The position numbers were made by a program, and so were the translations under genes. From Candidatus Roseilinea sp. (lineage in GTDB: Bacteria; Chloroflexota; Anaerolineae; J036; Brachytrichaceae), in contig BPHV01000001.1 of assembly GCA_026003755.1 (NCBI GenBank), positions 62,001 through 126,000 of the forward strand: DNA of 64,000 nucleotides. The letters are read 5' to 3'. Below the pieces are notes generated by a model that saw nothing but the letters and a program-made list of their open reading frames with translations, made no database searches and was not told the DNA's origin. Shown here in pieces: positions 7,604-16,637 of the stretch (the stretch's first letter is position 1; each line of letters starts with the position of its first letter).

Positions 7604-9070
7604 ATGTCAATCACCATTCGCATTCCCACCCCGCTCAGACCCTATGTAGGTGGGGCGAAAGAGATCACCGGCAGCACAGGCACCGTCGCCGAGGTGCTCG
7701 CCGCGCTAAGCGCGACCTACCCCGAGCTCAAGCGTCACCTGTTTAACGAGGAGGGCAAGTTGCGCTCGTTCGTCAACGTGTATCTCGGCGACGAGGATAT
7801 CCGCTACTTGCAAGGGACGGACACGCCGGTGCCCGACGGCGCGACGTTGAGCATCGTGCCCAGCGTGGCGGGCGGCGTGGCGCCGGTTGTCGCCGAGCTA
7901 AGCGGCGTCCATCTCTCCAACGACGAGATCCGCCGCTATTCGCGCCACCTGATCTTGCCCGAGATCGCCATGAGCGGTCAAAAGAAGCTCAAACAGGCCA
8001 GCGTGCTGCTGGTTGGCGCAGGCGGGCTGGGCGCGCCAGCGGCGATGTACCTCGCCGCGGCCGGCGTCGGCCATCTCGGCATCGTGGACTTCGACGTGGT
8101 GGACGAGTCGAATTTGCAACGACAGATCATCCACGGCCAAAGCAGCGTCGGCAAGCCCAAGCTGCAGAGCGCCGCGCAGCGCATCAAGGACATCAACCCT
8201 TTCGTGGAAGTGACCGGCTACGAAGAGCCGCTGACCAGCCAGAACGCCCTGCGCATCTTCGCCGACTACGACGTGATCGTGGACGGCACCGATAACTTCC
8301 CTGCGCGCTATCTGGTCAACGACGCCTGTGTGTTGCTCGGCAAGCCGAACGTGTATGGCAGCATCTTTCGCTTCGAGGGCCAGGCTGCGGTGTTCTGGGC
8401 CAAGCACGGCCCGTGCTACCGATGCCTCTACCCGGAACCGCCGCCGCCCGGCCTGGTGCCCTCATGCGCAGAGGGCGGCGTGCTGGGCGTGCTGCCCGGC
8501 GTGATCGGCGTGATTCAGGCGACCGAGGCGATCAAGCTCATCACCGGCATCGGCGAACCGCTGATCGGCCGGCTGCTGCTCTACGACGCGCTGGAGATGC
8601 GCTTCCGCGAGCTGAAGCTGCGCAAAGATCCGGCCTGCCCCATTTGCGGCGAGCGCCCCACCGTGCGCGAGCTGATAGACTACGACGCGTTCTGCGGCAT
8701 GCCGTCGCGCAACGCGGCAACGCCGGATGCCGGGCGCGATGTGCCGGAGATCACCGTGCACGAACTCAAGCAGCGCATCGAAGCCGGCTTGGAGCAGACC
8801 AACACGATCCTGGTTGACGTGCGCGAGCCATACGAATGGCAGATCGCTCACCTGGACGCTGCACGGCTCATTCCCAAAGGCGAGATTCAAAATCACCTGC
8901 ATGAGCTGAGCCAGGCCGACGAAATCCTGGTGCACTGCCGCAGCGGCGCGCGCAGCGCCGATGTGGTGAGGTTCCTGATCCACGACGTCGGCTTTCGCAA
9001 GGTGAAGAACGTCAAAGGCGGCATTCTGGCCTGGGCGCGCGAGATTGACCCGCGTATGCCGGTGTATTGA
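7604..9070 (+). CDS. CysO-like sulfur carrier + E1-like adenylyltransferase + rhodanese fusion
   Basis: The 488-residue protein has three domains. Residues 1-91 are a ubiquitin-like sulfur carrier close to mycobacterial CysO (IRIPTPLRPYVGG, SFVNVYLGDEDIR, SVAGG) with the diglycine at 90-91, now internal. Residues 100-360 are a ThiF/MoeB/MoeZ E1-like domain: ATP loop GAGGLGAPAA, DESNLQRQ, zinc Cys pairs 271/274 and 345/348, and SCAEGGVLG around Cys288. Residues 380-488 are a rhodanese with active site CRSGARS (Cys445). In M. tuberculosis, MoeZ adenylates and thiolates CysO, CysM uses the thiocarboxylate to make cysteine and Mec releases it. Here carrier and activating enzyme are one chain, next to cysM and mec. 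The chain may need cutting after Gly91, or may work in cis or trans uncut. Confidence 0.9.
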   Translation: MSITIRIPTPLRPYVGGAKEITGSTGTVAEVLAALSATYPELKRHLFNEEGKLRSFVNVYLGDEDIRYLQGTDTPVPDGATLSIVPSVAGGVAPVVAELSGVHLSNDEIRRYSRHLILPEIAMSGQKKLKQASVLLVGAGGLGAPAAMYLAAAGVGHLGIVDFDVVDESNLQRQIIHGQSSVGKPKLQSAAQRIKDINPFVEVTGYEEPLTSQNALRIFADYDVIVDGTDNFPARYLVNDACVLLGKPNVYGSIFRFEGQAAVFWAKHGPCYRCLYPEPPPPGLVPSCAEGGVLGVLPGVIGVIQATEAIKLITGIGEPLIGRLLLYDALEMRFRELKLRKDPACPICGERPTVRELIDYDAFCGMPSRNAATPDAGRDVPEITVHELKQRIEAGLEQTNTILVDVREPYEWQIAHLDAARLIPKGEIQNHLHELSQADEILVHCRSGARSADVVRFLIHDVGFRKVKNVKGGILAWAREIDPRMPVY

Positions 9071-9077
9071 TCGCCCA

Positions 9078-9470
9078 TCAACGCACCGCGGCCGCTAAGT
9101 TGGCCGCGCCGGCGAAGGCGATGGCCACGCCGGCCAGGGCCAATGCGCCCGGCACAACCCACAGCCGCAGCGGAGAGGCGACCTGGGCAATCTCTGGATA
9201 AGTGGGGTCATAGATCACCATCACCTGCTCGCCGACTGCATGGTCTGCGGCACGCGCGAGCGGCGCCTCGACCGGCCGGCCGTCGCGCGTGGTAAACCGC
9301 AGCGCAGCCGGCGCAGACGATGCTCCTTCGCCTTGCGGCGCGCTCGCCGCGTGAACAGTCGCCGTTGCCGAGTAAGACAACGACCGGCGCAGCAGCACGA
9401 TGCCGGCGGCAGCCAATAAGCACCCAACAACGATGAGCGGCATGGCGATCATCAAGCGTATAGGATCCAT
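9078..9470 (-). CDS. DUF3592-like two-TM membrane protein
   Basis: The 130-residue product has one N-terminal transmembrane segment (LMIAMPLIVVGCLLAAAGIVLL), an outside domain with RFTTRDGRPVEAP and GEQVMVIYDPTYPEIAQV, and a second C-terminal transmembrane segment. This layout and the V-x-V-x-Y-D-P motif match DUF3592 proteins, whose role is unknown. The ATG at 9470 was chosen over the longer frame to 9542, which would overlap lysA. It converges with the sulfur-carrier fusion gene 7 nt away. Confidence 0.7.
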   Translation of the reverse strand: MDPIRLMIAMPLIVVGCLLAAAGIVLLRRSLSYSATATVHAASAPQGEGASSAPAALRFTTRDGRPVEAPLARAADHAVGEQVMVIYDPTYPEIAQVASPLRLWVVPGALALAGVAIAFAGAANLAAAVR

Positions 9471-9540
9471 AGCCAATAGTGTGAACCATCTCGCGCAACC
9501 GGCAACCCCCCGAGCGCCCCGCCCCACGGCTTTATTCGGC

Positions 9541-10794
9541 ATGGATTTTCTCCCTCAAGACCTCCTCGCGGCAATCGCGCGCCAGGTCGGCACGCCCTGC
9601 TATGTGTACGACCAGGGGCGCATGGCGCAGAACTACGCGCGCTTGGCCGAAGCGCTTGCGCCCAGCGCAGAAGTGGGGCGCGTGTGCTACTCCGTCAAAG
9701 CCAACGGCAACCTAGCGGTGTTGCGGCTGATGCGCAACCTGGGCGCGGGCTTCGATGTGGTGAGCGGCGGCGAATTGCAGCGCGCGCTGCTGGCCGGCGC
9801 GGCGCCGGATAGCATTGTGTTCGCCGGCGTGGGCAAGCGTGACGATGAACTGGTCGCCGCGCTGGACGCCGGCGTCAGTTGGATCAACGTCGAGAGCGCC
9901 CAGGAGCTGCGCGTCCTAAGCGACTTGGCGACAGCGCGCGGCGTTGTTCAGCGCGTCGCCCTGCGGATCAACCCCGGTGTTGACCCACATACCCATCGCT
10001 ATCTCGCCACCGGCAAGCGGGCCAGCAAATTTGGCCTCGAGACCGAGGAAGCGCTTCGGCTGGTCGCTCATCGTGCAGATTACCCCGGCATCCGCATCGA
10101 GGGCGTCCACATCCATATCGGCTCGATGGTGAGCGACGCTGGGCCGTATTTAGACGCCATGCAGGTTGCGCTCGCCGTCGTTGCACAGTATCGGGCGCTA
10201 GGCGCAACGATCACGACGCTGAACCTGGGCGGCGGCTTTGGCGTGGCTTACCAGCCCGATCAAGCCGAGGCGCCTATCGAGGCCATAGCGCGCAACATCT
10301 TGCCGTCGGCGCGCCAGGCCGACTTACGCCTGCTATTCGAGCCAGGCCGCGCCATTGTGGCCGACGCCGGCGTGCTGCTCACCCGCGTGCTCTACACGAA
10401 GACCAACGGCGATACACGCTACGTCGTGGTGGATGCTGCGATGAACGACTTGATTCGCCCGGCGCTCTATGGCGCGGCGCACCGCGTGTCCTGCGTTAAA
10501 GGGCCAACGGTCACCGACGTCAGCGGTTTGGCGCATGACGATCTGACGCAGTGCACCGTTGTGGGGCCGGTGTGTGAGAGCGGCGATGTGTTGGCCGAAG
10601 GCGTGGTGCTCCCAGAGCCACGGCGCGGTGACCTGTTGGTGATCCATCACGCCGGCGCATACGGCATGAGCATGGCCAGCAACTACAACGCCCGCCCGCG
10701 CGCCGCCGAGGTGCTGGTCGCGGACGGCCAATGGAAGGTCGTTCGTAGGCGAGAAAGCATAGAAGACCTGGTGGCGCACGAAGTAGAATGCTAG
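9541..10794 (+). CDS. lysA: diaminopimelate decarboxylase
   Basis: The 417-residue PLP enzyme removes CO2 from meso-diaminopimelate to make lysine. The PLP lysine is in VCYSVKANGN; other markers are GFDVVSGGEL, INPGVDPHTHRYLATGKRASKFG, the HIHIGS motif, LNLGGGFGV, EPGRAIVADAG and GPVCESGDVLAE with the active-site Cys of the neighbouring subunit. GAYGMSMASNYN closes the barrel region. Length is normal. The ATG at 9541 begins at the usual position before the PCYVYD segment; the frame is open to 9400 but that would overlap the opposite gene. Confidence 0.93.
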   Translation: MDFLPQDLLAAIARQVGTPCYVYDQGRMAQNYARLAEALAPSAEVGRVCYSVKANGNLAVLRLMRNLGAGFDVVSGGELQRALLAGAAPDSIVFAGVGKRDDELVAALDAGVSWINVESAQELRVLSDLATARGVVQRVALRINPGVDPHTHRYLATGKRASKFGLETEEALRLVAHRADYPGIRIEGVHIHIGSMVSDAGPYLDAMQVALAVVAQYRALGATITTLNLGGGFGVAYQPDQAEAPIEAIARNILPSARQADLRLLFEPGRAIVADAGVLLTRVLYTKTNGDTRYVVVDAAMNDLIRPALYGAAHRVSCVKGPTVTDVSGLAHDDLTQCTVVGPVCESGDVLAEGVVLPEPRRGDLLVIHHAGAYGMSMASNYNARPRAAEVLVADGQWKVVRRRESIEDLVAHEVEC

Positions 10795-10823
10795 GTTGAG
10801 CGGGTTGGCGAATTGGTTGGATC

Positions 10824-11417
10824 ATGTCTGTACAAAAAACCCCCGATCGCCGTGACGGCGTGGATCACCCAAAGATTCACTGGGAGGAAGATTTAAGGCC
10901 GTTCCGGCGTCTTCCGCGGCAACCACGCGACTACCCACAGCAGCGCGTGCCGGCGATGATTCCCATGGCGGTCAGCTTCGCCCTGGTTGGCATCGCCTGC
11001 TTTTTGGCCGCGTCGTTCGTCAACCAGAACCGTCCGGCGTTGAACTTCAGCGCGCCCACCGCGACGATCCAGGTCATCTTCCCCACGCCGACGGAGGAGA
11101 TTCCACCGACGGCTACGCCTTACGTCGCGCCAACCGACACGCCTACTCCAGAGCCGACGGCCCTTACCGAGGGGCAGCCGGGCGTGATCGGCGTAGGCGT
11201 CCGCGTGGTGATCTTCGGCACCGGAGGCAACGGCTTAAACTTCCGGCGCGAACCATCAATTTCGGCGGAGAAGATTCGCAGTTTGCCCGATGGCACGATT
11301 TACGAAGTCGTCGGCGGGCCGCAGGAGAACGGAGGCTTCGTATGGTGGCAGTTGCGCGACCCCAGCGATGGGACGATTGGCTGGGGCGTGCAGAATTACC
11401 TGCGCCCCACGCCGTGA
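10824..11417 (+). CDS. membrane-anchored SH3-like domain protein
   Basis: The 197-residue protein has a charged cytoplasmic start (about 45 residues), one transmembrane segment (MAVSFALVGIACFLAASFV), a Pro/Thr-rich spacer (PTATPYVAPTDTPTPEPT) and a C-terminal bacterial SH3 domain (LNFRREPSISAEKIRSLPDGT, then WWQLRDPSDGTIGWGVQNYL). SH3_3 domains usually bind cell-wall or surface ligands, but no catalytic domain is attached here. It follows lysA by 29 nt and may share its transcript. Exact role unknown. Confidence 0.8.
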   Translation: MSVQKTPDRRDGVDHPKIHWEEDLRPFRRLPRQPRDYPQQRVPAMIPMAVSFALVGIACFLAASFVNQNRPALNFSAPTATIQVIFPTPTEEIPPTATPYVAPTDTPTPEPTALTEGQPGVIGVGVRVVIFGTGGNGLNFRREPSISAEKIRSLPDGTIYEVVGGPQENGGFVWWQLRDPSDGTIGWGVQNYLRPTP

Positions 11418-11439
11418 GCGCTGGCGCATCGCGGCGGGG

Positions 11440-12783
11440 TTAGGTGGGATAGGTGGCGAGGCGCTTCTCGGCCACGCGCTGGTTCAGACGTTGCAACCGG
11501 CGCGCAATCTCGGCCTTGACGCGCGGCAGGTCAATGGTCAGCAGCCGACCGTAGCGCATCAGCACTTTGCCGTCGCAGATCACCGTGTCCACGTCGCCGG
11601 CGCGGGCGGAATAGACGAGGTTGGCGATTGCGTCGTAGCGCGGAAAGAGGTGTGCGCCGTCTTGGCGCAGCAGGGCGATGTCGGCCAGCTTGCCCTCGGC
11701 TAACTCGCCGATGTCCGGTAGGTGCAACGCCGCCGCGCCGCCGGCGAACGCGATCGCCAGCACTTCCTGCAGCGGCATCGTAGTCGAGTCCCTCGCCGCC
11801 TGCTTCTGGTCGAGCGCCAACAGGCGCATCTGCTCAAGCACATCGAGCGTGTTGCTGCTCACGACGCCGTCGGTGCCCACGCCCACGACGATGCCGGCTT
11901 CGCGCATGGCGCGCACGGGCGCCGTGCCCATCGCCAGCTTCATGTAGGTCTTTGGACACTGCGCCACGGCCACGTCGTAATCCTTGAGCATCGCAATATC
12001 TTCGGGCGTCAGGCCGATGCCGTGAGCCAGCAACACCGGCACATCCAGCACGCCGGCCTGTTGCAACAGGGCCGGCGGGGTCACGCCATACTGCTTCAAG
12101 CTGAGCGCGACCTGATCGTGCGTCTCGCTGCAATGAATGTGGATGCCCGTGTTCAGCGCTCTGGCGCGCTGCGCGGTAAGCGCCAGGAAGTTGCGATCGC
12201 ATAGATAGGGTGAATGCGGCGCAAGCCATGTGGTGATGCGCCCACCGGCGCCGCCCTGCCAACGCTGCGCGAACGCCACGGTCTGCTCCAGTTTCCTCTC
12301 GCCCTCGTGGCCGAAGACGGCCCAGCCAATGTTGGCGCGCACGCCGGATTCGGTTACCGCCTCGGCGATTTGGTCGCAGAAGAAGTAATGATCGGCAAAC
12401 GTCGTTACGCCGCTTTGGATCATCTCCGCAATGGCCAGCAGCGCGCCCCAGTAGATGTCCTCCGGCTCCTCATTGCTCTCCAGCGGCCAGATGTAATCGT
12501 TGAACCAGGACTCGATGGTGACATCCTCGGCTAAGCCGCGGAAGAGCACCATCGGCGCGTGCGTGTGGCAGTTGATCAAACCGGGGATGGCGAGCAGGCC
12601 GCTGGCGTCCATGACCTCGCGCGCCTGGGCGCGGTCAATCGCTTCGGCAGGGGTGAGCGCGGCAATGCGGTTGCCGGTAATGGCAATGTCGCGATCGTTG
12701 ACGACGAGGTATCGGCCGTCCTGACGAACCAGCACGTCGCAGCCGGCAATGAGCAGATCGAACGTCGAGAGCGTCTGTAGCAT
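11440..12783 (-). CDS. mtaD: MTA/SAH deaminase-type amidohydrolase
   Basis: The 447-residue metal-dependent hydrolase has the amidohydrolase metal site GLINCHTHAPMVLFRGLAED, later metal His residues in IHIHCSETHDQ and LAHGIGL, and the Asp in GVGTDGVVSSNTLDVLEQMR. The closest known families deaminate 5'-methylthioadenosine, S-adenosylhomocysteine or 5'-deoxyadenosine; sequence alone cannot pick the substrate. The open frame reaches 12849, but ATG 12783 was chosen because TATACT ends 7 nt upstream and the extra N-terminus has no family resemblance. Confidence 0.85.
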   Translation of the reverse strand: MLQTLSTFDLLIAGCDVLVRQDGRYLVVNDRDIAITGNRIAALTPAEAIDRAQAREVMDASGLLAIPGLINCHTHAPMVLFRGLAEDVTIESWFNDYIWPLESNEEPEDIYWGALLAIAEMIQSGVTTFADHYFFCDQIAEAVTESGVRANIGWAVFGHEGERKLEQTVAFAQRWQGGAGGRITTWLAPHSPYLCDRNFLALTAQRARALNTGIHIHCSETHDQVALSLKQYGVTPPALLQQAGVLDVPVLLAHGIGLTPEDIAMLKDYDVAVAQCPKTYMKLAMGTAPVRAMREAGIVVGVGTDGVVSSNTLDVLEQMRLLALDQKQAARDSTTMPLQEVLAIAFAGGAAALHLPDIGELAEGKLADIALLRQDGAHLFPRYDAIANLVYSARAGDVDTVICDGKVLMRYGRLLTIDLPRVKAEIARRLQRLNQRVAEKRLATYPT

Positions 12784-12790
12784 CCACTGG

Positions 12791-12796
12791 AGTATA
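12791..12796 (-). promoter_or_regulatory. -10 box TATACT of the deaminase gene
   Basis: TATACT on the minus strand is followed by 7 nt and ATG 12783, the leaderless layout seen repeatedly in this window. Confidence 0.45.
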
Positions 12797-12848
12797 TTCA
12801 GTTCGTTCCGCCGAGCAACGCTGCTGTTCGTCAACAATTGCACCGGCA

Positions 12849-15347
12849 ATGCGCCTCGACAACCTCCTGCGCTTCGACTACTGGATCGACGGCTCCGTTA
12901 CCGTGCGGCCCGCCGAACCGTTCATGTGGCTGGTCGTGGCGATCGGGCTAATGAGTTGCCTGGCTGCGGGATGGCTGAGGCGCAGCGGTCGCGCGCCGCG
13001 CGATGCCACCTTCGCGTGGATCATTGCAAGTGGGCTGGTCGCTCTGGTCGGGCTGGGACGGCTGTTTGCGATTCCTGTGCTTGGCCTGCGGGCCGGCTGG
13101 TTGATTGCAGCGCTGCTGGCGCTGGCGCCGCTGGCAAGGCGCGCGCTCAGTCGTGCGCGGGCAGATGGGCTTGTGGCCGATTGCCTGCGCGCGCTGTCGT
13201 TCGGCCCACCACGGGCAGCCGGCGACTGGAGCACAACGACTGCAGCGCTGTGGATGGCCGCCCATTTGTTTGGCCTGGCCGTCGTCCTGGCCAACCTGAA
13301 TCTGCCTGCCCTGCTGGCCCCGACGCTGCTGGCGTTGCTGCTCGCGCCGTTCACCTTCTCGGCGGCGCTGGATCGAGCGCGCCAGCGCCCGGTTCAGTTT
13401 TGGGCGCTCTCATCCCTGTCGCCATTGACGATTGCCTACGTGACGACTTGCCTGAGCTTCGGAGGCGTGCGCGTCGAGGGCCTGCTCAACGGCGTGCTTT
13501 CGCCGCTGCTATCGCTCATCGTGATGTCGGCGCTGGCATTCGTGATCGGCGGACGGTGGGCAGCTCAGAGATTGGAGATCGGGGATTGGGGATTCGTGCG
13601 CCGAAGCGCGCTGCTGCTGGTAGCCGCGTCTCTCGGTTGGGCGGCCTGGGCGGCTCTGGCGCTGCGCACCCACGGCGTCACCGGCAGCGATCCGTACGCC
13701 TACGCGCAGATGGGCGTAGACCTGGCGACGCGCGGCACCGTACTTCATCCCTTCCCGTTGGCGCGCCTCGCCTATGCGCTGGACATTCCACTGCATCCGG
13801 TGGTGCACGTCGGCTATCGCATCCCAGACGGCAGCCGTTACGAAGCTCCGACCGTCTGGCCGCCGGGCTATGCGGCGTTTACCGGCTTGGCTTATCTGCT
13901 CGCCGGCGAGCGCGGCCTGTATCTCGTCACACCGCTGCTCAATCTGTTTGCGCTTATCGTGAGCGCATGGTTCGCGCATCACGCCTCACACGTCGCCTAT
14001 CAGCGGACATGGGCTGAGGATCACGTGTCAGGTGCTCAGTGTCAAGCAACGCAAGCGAGGCAACCGGATGGGCAAGACGAAGCGCGCGCAGCGCCTGATG
14101 CGGTGGCCGCCCTCACCGTCTTCTTCACCGCGACGTCGTACCAACAGGTGGAATGGCAGATGGTGCCGATGGCCGACATCGCCGCGCAACTGTTCTCGAT
14201 CCTCGCATTGACGCTGGCGTGGCGAGCGCGCGGCTCGTTGGTCGTGGCCGGACTGAGCGGCCTAGCGCTGGGCGCCGCGTTCGACATCCGCTACACACAA
14301 GTGCTGATAGCGCCGGCCATTGCCCTCGCCCTCGCGCCGACCCGGCGTGAGACGCGAGAGGCCACACGCGCAACGCTGGGCGGTTCGCTGCCGTCTTATG
14401 CCTTGCGCCTCGCATCTTGCGCTCTTGCAGCCTGGATCGCCGCCTCACCCGTCTTGATGTATCACACCACCGTGTTCGGTGGGCCTTTTCACGTCGGTTC
14501 GGAGGAGCTGACGAACTTCTCGCTGGCGCGCCTACCCGAGACGCTGGGCCGCACGATCGATGAGCTGAAGCATTACCGCGAGTTCGGCGGGCTTATGCCG
14601 TTGATCTTGATCGGCGCTGCGGCGATGTGGCGGCGGAGTCGCCGTGCCTTAGCCATCCTCGCAGCCTACGCGGTCACGCTTTTTCTCTTCCATATCGCCT
14701 ATGCCTACCTGCGCCTGCGCGACATCCTCTCCCTGTTTCCGGTTCTGCACCTCCTGGCGGCATTCGGCGCGGTCGAGTTGTGGCGCGGCGTCTCCGCCTT
14801 GCGCTGCGGGCGCTGCGCCCGGATTGCTCAGCGCCTGAGCCCGGCGGCTCACGGCGGTGACGCCATGCGCTCAACGCTCAATCAACTGTTAGCCATCGCC
14901 GCCATCTGTGCCCTGTCCTATCTATTCGTGTTGCGCGCGATGGAAACGCTGGCCTTGCCGGTCACGCGCGGCTTTGGCGCCTTTGGATATCTGGCGCGCG
15001 AGCAACGGCTTTCGTTCGAGCGCCTGCGCCGGATGACGCCGAACGATGCGGTCATCGGCTGTGCGCTGAACAGTGGGGCCGTGGATTTGCACGCGGGGCG
15101 CACGGCGTTTCGACCGGCGGTCTGGACGCCGGACGAACTCGTCCGCTTCGTAGACGCGCTGCATGCGGAGGGCCGGCCGGTCTTCCTGCTGGATGACGGG
15201 GCAGAACTGCGCGCATCGCTGGCAACGTTGCGCGCGCGCTATGCCTTGCGCGAGGTCGGTCGCCTGGACTTGCCCTACTACGAAGCCGTTGGCGGCGGCT
15301 CGCAGAACCGGCGCGTGCCTTTGTTCGAGATCCGCGTGCGCCGGTGA
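12849..15347 (+). CDS. GT39-like multi-pass membrane glycosyltransferase
   Basis: The 832-residue protein has about a dozen or more hydrophobic segments. The first large loop holds GVTGSDPYAYAQMGVDLATRGT, the D-x-Y/acidic loop placed after the first TM helices in GT-C enzymes of the ArnT/PMT (GT39) type, which move sugars from lipid carriers. A C-terminal soluble part follows (about residue 700 on). Two low-complexity loops look like short-repeat insertions: RLEIGDWGF (DNA 13567-13596) and EDHVSGAQCQATQARQ (near 14020-14055). Substrate unknown. A GT2 gene and a GT4 gene lie downstream, so the region probably builds a surface glycan. Confidence 0.78.
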   Translation: MRLDNLLRFDYWIDGSVTVRPAEPFMWLVVAIGLMSCLAAGWLRRSGRAPRDATFAWIIASGLVALVGLGRLFAIPVLGLRAGWLIAALLALAPLARRALSRARADGLVADCLRALSFGPPRAAGDWSTTTAALWMAAHLFGLAVVLANLNLPALLAPTLLALLLAPFTFSAALDRARQRPVQFWALSSLSPLTIAYVTTCLSFGGVRVEGLLNGVLSPLLSLIVMSALAFVIGGRWAAQRLEIGDWGFVRRSALLLVAASLGWAAWAALALRTHGVTGSDPYAYAQMGVDLATRGTVLHPFPLARLAYALDIPLHPVVHVGYRIPDGSRYEAPTVWPPGYAAFTGLAYLLAGERGLYLVTPLLNLFALIVSAWFAHHASHVAYQRTWAEDHVSGAQCQATQARQPDGQDEARAAPDAVAALTVFFTATSYQQVEWQMVPMADIAAQLFSILALTLAWRARGSLVVAGLSGLALGAAFDIRYTQVLIAPAIALALAPTRRETREATRATLGGSLPSYALRLASCALAAWIAASPVLMYHTTVFGGPFHVGSEELTNFSLARLPETLGRTIDELKHYREFGGLMPLILIGAAAMWRRSRRALAILAAYAVTLFLFHIAYAYLRLRDILSLFPVLHLLAAFGAVELWRGVSALRCGRCARIAQRLSPAAHGGDAMRSTLNQLLAIAAICALSYLFVLRAMETLALPVTRGFGAFGYLAREQRLSFERLRRMTPNDAVIGCALNSGAVDLHAGRTAFRPAVWTPDELVRFVDALHAEGRPVFLLDDGAELRASLATLRARYALREVGRLDLPYYEAVGGGSQNRRVPLFEIRVRR
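13567..13596 (+). repeat. GATTGGA-type short repeat inside the GT39-like gene
   Basis: Three near-copies of the heptad-like unit (GATTGGA, GATCGGG, GATTGGG) sit in frame and encode RLEIGDWGF in a loop. The same unit occurs at 51134-51190 in another GT39-like gene. Confidence 0.6.
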
Positions 15348-15383
15348 TCGGGCGATGGCCTTAAAATCACTGCTGGTCAGCCC

Positions 15384-16295
15384 GTGAATTCAGAACTCAG
15401 CGCTCACAGTGCGCCGCTGCTCGATCTCGCCATCGTCATCCTGAACTACAACACGCGAGATCTGCTGCGCGATTGCTTACATTCGCTGCGCGCGCAGGTC
15501 GGCCTGCGCTTTGCCGCCTGCGTGGTGGACAACGCTTCGACCGACGACAGCGCCGCGATGGTGAGCAGTGAATTTCCCACAGTCGCGTTGATCCGCAACG
15601 CCACCAATCAAGGCTTCTCGGCCGGCAATAACCTCGGCCTGCGGCACTTTGGCTTTCCGGCGTGCGGGCGAGCGCGCTATGCCATGCTGCTCAACCCGGA
15701 CACGGTGGTGCCGCCCGATGCGCTGCGCCGTCTGGTCGCCTTCGCCGACGCTCACCCCGACATCGGGGTCGTGGGCCCGAAGCTGGTGCTCATGGATGGC
15801 TCGCTGGACAAGGCTTGCCGGCGCAGCTTCCCCACGCCGGCGGTGTCGTTCTATCGCTTCGTGGGCCTGAGCAGGCTCTTTCCGCGCAGCAAGCGCTTCG
15901 GTCGCTACAACATGACCTATCTGGACGAGGACGCACAAGCCGATGTGGATTCCGTCGTCGGCGCGTGCATGATGCTGCGCGCCGAGGTCATTGCCCGCAT
16001 CGGGTTGCTCGATGAGCAATTCTTCATGTACGGCGAGGACCTGGATTGGTGCCTGCGCGCCAAGCAGGCGGGCTATCGCGTGGTGTACTACCCCGATGTG
16101 ACCGTGCATCACGTCAAGCGGGCCGCCAGCCGCGCGAGCGTGAAGGCGCAGTACGAATTCCAGCGCGCCATGTGGCTGTTTTACAAAAAGCACTATCGCG
16201 CTAGCACGCACCCGCTGGTGGACGGGCTGGTCCGGCTGGGGCTGGCTGTGCGCGGCGGGCCGGCGCTGCTGCGCGAGATGTTGCAGGAGCGATGA
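15384..16295 (+). CDS. family 2 glycosyltransferase (rhamnosyltransferase-like)
   Basis: The 303-residue GT-A enzyme has [17 protein letters not shown] at the start, the nucleotide-binding [23 protein letters not shown], the metal-site [13 protein letters not shown] and the late [19 protein letters not shown] motif. This set is typical of rhamnosyltransferase-type GT2 proteins that build surface polysaccharide. It has no transmembrane domain. GTG 15384 is used as start; TAAAAT at 15362-15367 may be its -10 box. It follows the GT39-like gene by 36 nt. Confidence 0.88.
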   Translation: MNSELSAHSAPLLDLAIVILNYNTRDLLRDCLHSLRAQVGLRFAACVVDNASTDDSAAMVSSEFPTVALIRNATNQGFSAGNNLGLRHFGFPACGRARYAMLLNPDTVVPPDALRRLVAFADAHPDIGVVGPKLVLMDGSLDKACRRSFPTPAVSFYRFVGLSRLFPRSKRFGRYNMTYLDEDAQADVDSVVGACMMLRAEVIARIGLLDEQFFMYGEDLDWCLRAKQAGYRVVYYPDVTVHHVKRAASRASVKAQYEFQRAMWLFYKKHYRASTHPLVDGLVRLGLAVRGGPALLREMLQER

Positions 16296-16323
16296 TCGCG
16301 ACGATGGAGAGGAGACGGCCGAG

Positions 16324-16581
16324 ATGACCCCTGAGCAGATGTATCCGTTTCGCCTGTTCGGCGTCGCCATGACGACGTTCATCTTGTTGTGCGGCTTGGC
16401 CGTGGTGCTGCGGCCCAAAAAGAAGATCGTCTCGCCCGGCCACCGCATCGGCAACTTCATCATCTGGATGCTGGGCGAGAAGAACGGCATGCGCATCATC
16501 CGGCTGTGTGGCTGGGCGATGGCGCTTGGCGGCGCCGTGGGATTGATCTCGGTGCTGAGCGCGCTGCTCGGTTCGCAATAG
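16324..16581 (+). CDS. small two-TM membrane protein, unknown
   Basis: The 85-residue product has two hydrophobic helices (FRLFGVAMTTFILLCGLAVVL and CGWAMALGGAVGLISVLSALL) joined by a basic loop (RPKKKIVSPGHRIGN). A GGAGA ribosome-binding site lies upstream of the ATG. No family is recognised. It follows the GT2 gene by 28 nt and may be in its transcript. Confidence 0.6.
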   Translation: MTPEQMYPFRLFGVAMTTFILLCGLAVVLRPKKKIVSPGHRIGNFIIWMLGEKNGMRIIRLCGWAMALGGAVGLISVLSALLGSQ

Positions 16582-16637
16582 CCGCCGGACGCGCAAGATA
16601 GGCGCAGCGCTCGCGCCTCGCCGGCAGCCGCTTGTGG

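Noticed and set aside
7522-7629. Longer N-terminus for the serine hydrolase
   Set aside because: It would overlap the start of the opposite CysO-E1-rhodanese gene; GATAAT before GTG 7521 fits better.
14020-14055. Possible second type of short repeat (GTCAGGTG/CTCAGTGTC) in the GT39-like gene
   Set aside because: Only a single degenerate array is present in the window, so I could not show that it is a repeat family.
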